The translations under genes and the position numbers were made by a program. A stretch of 34,399 nucleotides of DNA from Eutrophocola sp964629325 (GTDB taxonomy: Bacteria; Pseudomonadota; Gammaproteobacteria; Pseudomonadales; Pseudohongiellaceae). Under the pieces are notes generated by a model. It was not told where the DNA came from and searched no databases. It saw nothing but the letters and a program-made list of their open reading frames with translations. The stretch lies in contig CAZVSC010000030.1 in the NCBI GenBank assembly GCA_964629325.1, forward strand, positions 1 to 34,399, written 5' to 3'. Shown here in pieces: positions 31,251 through 34,399 of this stretch (the first letter of the stretch is position 1; the number at the start of each line of letters is the position of its first letter).

Positions 31251-32729
31251 ATGCTACGAATTGTTGAAGAAGCTCTAACTTTTGACGACGTTCTTCTAGT
31301 TCCCGCCCACTCCCAGGTGCTGCCCAACCGGGTCGACCTCAAAACCAGCCTGACAAGCAGCATCACCCTGAACATTCCGCTGGTCTCTTCCGCCATGGAT
31401 ACCGTGACCGAATCCCGCCTGGCCATCGCGATGGCCCAGGAAGGCGGCATGGGTATCATCCACAAGAGCATGAGCATCGAGGCCCAGGCCAGGGAAGTGC
31501 GCACTGTAAAGAAGTACGAGAGCGGTGTCGTTACCGATCCCATCTGCATCACCCCGGACACCACCGTACGCAAGCTGCTGGAGCTGACCCAGGAACACAA
31601 GATTTCAGGATTGCCCGTAATCAGGGATTCTGGTTCCCGTGACCTGGTCGGTATCGTCACCAGCCGTGACGTCAGGTTCGAGAACGACCTGGAGGCCGCC
31701 GTCGAAAAAATCATGACGCCGAAGGAACGCCTGGTCACGGTCAAGGAAGGGGCGGACCTCGACGAAATCAAGGTGCTGATGCACAACCACCGCATCGAGA
31801 AAGTGCTGGTGGTCAACGACAAGTTTGAACTGAAGGGCCTGGTGACCCTGAAGGATATTCGTAAATCCGAGGATTTCCCGAATGCCTGCAAGGACGCCAT
31901 GGGCCAGTTGCGCGTCGGCGCCGCCGTCGGTGTCGGTGCTGAGACCGAAGACCGGGTGGCCGCGCTCGTGGCCGCCGGCGTCGACATCGTGGTGGTGGAT
32001 ACCTCCCACGGTCACTCCCAGGACGTGCTCAACCGTGTGGCATCCATCAAGAAGGCGTTCCCGAACCTGCAGCTGATCGGTGGCAATGTTGCTACCGCCG
32101 CAGGCGCCGAAGCGCTGGCCAGGGCCGGAGTCGACGCCGTGAAAGTCGGCATTGGTCCGGGCTCCATCTGCACCACCCGCATCGTCACCGGTGTCGGCGT
32201 ACCGCAGATCACCGCCGTATCGAACGTTACCGAAGCCCTGAAGGGCTCCGGCATTTGCATCATTTCCGACGGCGGCATCCGCTTCTCGGGCGATATCGCC
32301 AAGGCCGTGGCCGCCGGCGCCAACGTGGTGATGATCGGCAGCCTGTTGGCCGGTACCGAGGAGGCGCCGGGCGAGGTCGAACTGTATCAGGGACGATCCT
32401 ACAAGGCCTACCGCGGCATGGGTTCGCTGGGTGCGATGTCCTCCCGCCATAGCTCGGCTGACCGTTATTTCCAGAACATCGAGGAAGGGGCCAGCAAGCT
32501 GGTGCCAGAAGGCATCGAAGGTCGCGTTCCCTATAAGGGCCCGATGTCAGCCATCATCTTCCAGTTGATCGGCGGCATACGCTCCAGCATGGGCCTGACT
32601 GGCTGTGCCAATATGGAGGAAATGCGTACCAGGCCGGAATTCGTCCGCATCACATCGGCCGGGGTGAGTGAAAGTCATGTGCATGACGTCAGTATCACCA
32701 AGGAAGCTCCCAATTACCGAATTAGTTAA
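31251..32729 (+). CDS. guaB: Inosine-5'-monophosphate dehydrogenase
   Basis: GuaB oxidises IMP to XMP with NAD, the committed step to guanine nucleotides. The 492-residue protein starts MLRIVEEALTFDDVLLVPAHS. It has the barrel with two inserted CBS domains (about residues 93-205, KISGLPVIRD and RIEKVLVVND), the catalytic C307 in GPGSICTTRIVTG, and the flap motif YRGMGSLGAMSSR. The ATG at 31251 is chosen by family alignment and because the earlier ATG overlaps the promoter -10. It is followed by guaA after 49 bp. Confidence 0.97.
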   Translation: MLRIVEEALTFDDVLLVPAHSQVLPNRVDLKTSLTSSITLNIPLVSSAMDTVTESRLAIAMAQEGGMGIIHKSMSIEAQAREVRTVKKYESGVVTDPICITPDTTVRKLLELTQEHKISGLPVIRDSGSRDLVGIVTSRDVRFENDLEAAVEKIMTPKERLVTVKEGADLDEIKVLMHNHRIEKVLVVNDKFELKGLVTLKDIRKSEDFPNACKDAMGQLRVGAAVGVGAETEDRVAALVAAGVDIVVVDTSHGHSQDVLNRVASIKKAFPNLQLIGGNVATAAGAEALARAGVDAVKVGIGPGSICTTRIVTGVGVPQITAVSNVTEALKGSGICIISDGGIRFSGDIAKAVAAGANVVMIGSLLAGTEEAPGEVELYQGRSYKAYRGMGSLGAMSSRHSSADRYFQNIEEGASKLVPEGIEGRVPYKGPMSAIIFQLIGGIRSSMGLTGCANMEEMRTRPEFVRITSAGVSESHVHDVSITKEAPNYRIS

Positions 32730-32748
32730 ACCGGTCGCAAGACCGGTT
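32729..32748 (+). terminator. GNRA-loop hairpin between guaB and guaA (possible attenuator)
   Basis: AACCGGTC (32729-32736) pairs perfectly with GACCGGTT (32741-32748) around a GCAA tetraloop, starting at the last base of the guaB stop codon. A short T-rich run (GTATTTTT) follows. It could terminate some transcripts before guaA, protect the guaB 3' end, or stabilise a processed message. Confidence 0.5.
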
Positions 32749-32778
32749 GTATTTTTCGCCTGACGGCCGGAAGACCGT

Positions 32779-34356
32779 ATGTCTCAAAATATTCATGACC
32801 ACCGAATCCTGATCCTGGATTTCGGTGCACAGTACACCCAATTGATTGCCAGACGTGTGCGTGAAGCCGGCGTCTATTGCGAAATCCATCACTACAGCAT
32901 GACCGAGGCCGAATTCCAGGCCTTCAACGCGAAGGGTGTGATCTTTTCCGGCGGCCCTGAATCCACCACGGTGCACGACTCCCCGCGGGCCCCGGACTAC
33001 ATGTTCGACCTGGACATTCCCGTTCTGGGTATCTGCTATGGAATGCAGACCATGGCACTGCAGCTCGGGGGCAGGACCGAGGGCTCGGACAAGTCCGAAT
33101 TCGGCTATGCCGAAATCGAGATTACCAGCAATAATCCGTTGCTCAGCGACCTCGAGCATTCGCGGCAGGAAGGCAACGTATTCCTGCACAACGTCTGGAT
33201 GAGCCATGGAGACAAGGTGGTTGCAGTGCCTGAAGGCTTCACCGTCATCGCCTCGACCGAGAGCGCGCCGATCGCCGCCATGATGGACGAGAGCCGGAAG
33301 ATGTACGCGGTGCAGTTTCATCCGGAGGTTACACATACCGATTCCGGTCAGGAAATCATCAACCGTTTCGTTCACGAAATCTGCGGCTGCGCCCGCCTGT
33401 GGACGCCGGCCAACATCATCGAGGATGCCGTCGCCACCATTCGTGAAAAGGTCGGCAAGGACAAGGTGCTGCTCGGCCTGTCCGGCGGCGTCGATTCATC
33501 GGTGGTTGCCGCTCTGCTGCACAAGGCCATCGGCGACCAGCTCACCTGTGTGTTTGTCGACAACGGGCTTTTAAGACTGCGGGAGGGTGACCAGGTCATG
33601 GAAACCTTTGCCAACAACATGGGCGTGAAAGTGATTCGCGCCGACGCGGAGGATGTCTTTCTCGGCAAGCTGGCCGGCGTGGACGACCCCGAAGCGAAAC
33701 GCAAGATCATCGGCAATACCTTCATCGAGGTGTTCGACGCCGAAGCAACCAAGCTTGGCGATGTGAACTGGCTGGCCCAGGGCACCATCTATCCGGACGT
33801 TATCGAATCCGCCGGCTCCAAGCATGGCGTCGCCCACGTCATCAAGTCACACCACAATGTCGGCGGCCTGCCGGATGACATGAAAATGTCGCTGGTGGAA
33901 CCCCTGCGTGAACTCTTCAAGGACGAGGTGCGCAATATCGGCCTGGCGCTGGGCCTGCCCCGTGACATGGTGTTCAGGCATCCGTTCCCCGGCCCGGGTC
34001 TCGGCGTGCGTGTGCTTGGCGAAGTGAAAAAAGAGTACTGCGACATCCTGCGCCAGGCCGATGCCATCTTCATCGAAGAGTTGCGCGATGCAGGCTGGTA
34101 CGACAAGGTCAGCCAGGCCTTCGTGGTGTTCCTGCCGGTACGCTCAGTCGGTGTGGTGGGGGATGCCCGTCGTTATTCCTACGTGCTGGCCATCAGGGCG
34201 GTTGAAACCATCGACTTCATGACCGCGCGCTGGGCACACCTGCCGTACGAACTGCTGGAGACCGTGTCCAATCGCATCATCAACGAAATCAGGGACGTAT
34301 CACGGGTCAGCTACGATATCAGCAGCAAGCCGCCGGCGACCATCGAGTGGGAGTGA
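32779..34356 (+). CDS. guaA: GMP synthase (glutamine-hydrolysing)
   Basis: GuaA converts XMP, ATP and glutamine to GMP, the step after GuaB. It has 525 residues. The N-terminal class I amidotransferase domain has ILDFGAQYTQLIARRVRE, the nucleophile C86 in GICYGMQ, and VQFHPEVTHT. The ATP-pyrophosphatase domain has LLGLSGGVDSSVVAALL (the PP-loop), followed by the dimerisation domain with FPGPGLGVRVLGEV and the C-terminal DISSKPPATIEWE. It shares the guaB transcript. The last 43 bp of the window, after its stop, hold no gene I can identify. Confidence 0.98.
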   Translation: MSQNIHDHRILILDFGAQYTQLIARRVREAGVYCEIHHYSMTEAEFQAFNAKGVIFSGGPESTTVHDSPRAPDYMFDLDIPVLGICYGMQTMALQLGGRTEGSDKSEFGYAEIEITSNNPLLSDLEHSRQEGNVFLHNVWMSHGDKVVAVPEGFTVIASTESAPIAAMMDESRKMYAVQFHPEVTHTDSGQEIINRFVHEICGCARLWTPANIIEDAVATIREKVGKDKVLLGLSGGVDSSVVAALLHKAIGDQLTCVFVDNGLLRLREGDQVMETFANNMGVKVIRADAEDVFLGKLAGVDDPEAKRKIIGNTFIEVFDAEATKLGDVNWLAQGTIYPDVIESAGSKHGVAHVIKSHHNVGGLPDDMKMSLVEPLRELFKDEVRNIGLALGLPRDMVFRHPFPGPGLGVRVLGEVKKEYCDILRQADAIFIEELRDAGWYDKVSQAFVVFLPVRSVGVVGDARRYSYVLAIRAVETIDFMTARWAHLPYELLETVSNRIINEIRDVSRVSYDISSKPPATIEWE

Positions 34357-34399
34357 GCCCGGCCCCCGGCGAGCAGCCATGGCATAATCCGCATTGCCA

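Noticed and set aside
31605..32450. 281-residue minus-strand frame across guaB
   Set aside because: Shadow of guaB; Gly/Asp/His-rich with no recognisable domain.
34357..34399. Promoter-like CATAAT near the window end
   Set aside because: No -35 partner and no downstream gene visible in the 43 bp that remain, so it cannot be judged.

Overview
The window is a compact stretch of gammaproteobacterial core chromosome, about 58% GC by eye. It holds one tRNA gene, 33 well-supported protein genes and no intergenic gap longer than about 220 bp. The outer-membrane assembly factor BamB, a PilF/PilW type IV pilus pilotin, RodZ, the complete ISC operon order and the block queA / tgt-yajC-secD-secF all fit a rod-shaped, piliated, free-living gammaproteobacterium. 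The species cannot be named from sequence reading alone. I see no phage, transposase, toxin-antitoxin, CRISPR or secondary-metabolite genes.

Layout. (1) 1-8.6 kb: tRNA-Leu(CAA) on the minus strand diverges from queA. pyk (minus) and mdh (plus) sit between queA and tgt, splitting the usual queA-tgt pair, followed by yajC-secD-secF. QueA and Tgt both make queuosine; YajC/SecD/SecF drive late steps of Sec export. (2) 8.6-10.4 kb: suhB (minus) and trmJ (plus) diverge. (3) 10.36-16.1 kb: iscR-iscS-iscU-iscA-hscB-hscA-fdx-iscX, preceded by two abutting IscR type-1-like operators. (4) 16.2-25.6 kb: ndk, rlmN, pilF, rodZ, ispG, hisS, yfgM, bamB, der, a classic gammaproteobacterial run. RlmN and IspG are Fe-S enzymes lying just downstream of the Fe-S factory. 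(5) 25.7-30.6 kb: an orphan class I glutamine amidotransferase overlaps tail-to-tail with ppk1; a lysine-rich methyltransferase and xseA lie upstream of ppk1 on the minus strand. (6) 30.7-34.4 kb: a small secreted protein of unknown function, then guaB-guaA (GMP synthesis).

The genes are ordinary; the DNA between them is not. Four places carry short arrays of three to four imperfect 7-bp units, and a fifth carries 8-bp units (queA/pyk, pyk/mdh, mdh/tgt, inside trmJ, iscS/iscU). The unit sequence differs between most sites, but the architecture recurs: short phased words, often as two facing inverted arms, with a G/C run at the arm base. One array appears to supply the Shine-Dalgarno of tgt, one lies in frame within the trmJ coding sequence, and one contains the iscS stop codon. 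This is the strongest candidate here for something poorly described. Secondary observations are two minigenes in the isc operon spacers, a REP-like double palindrome after secF, and a GNRA-loop hairpin between guaB and guaA.
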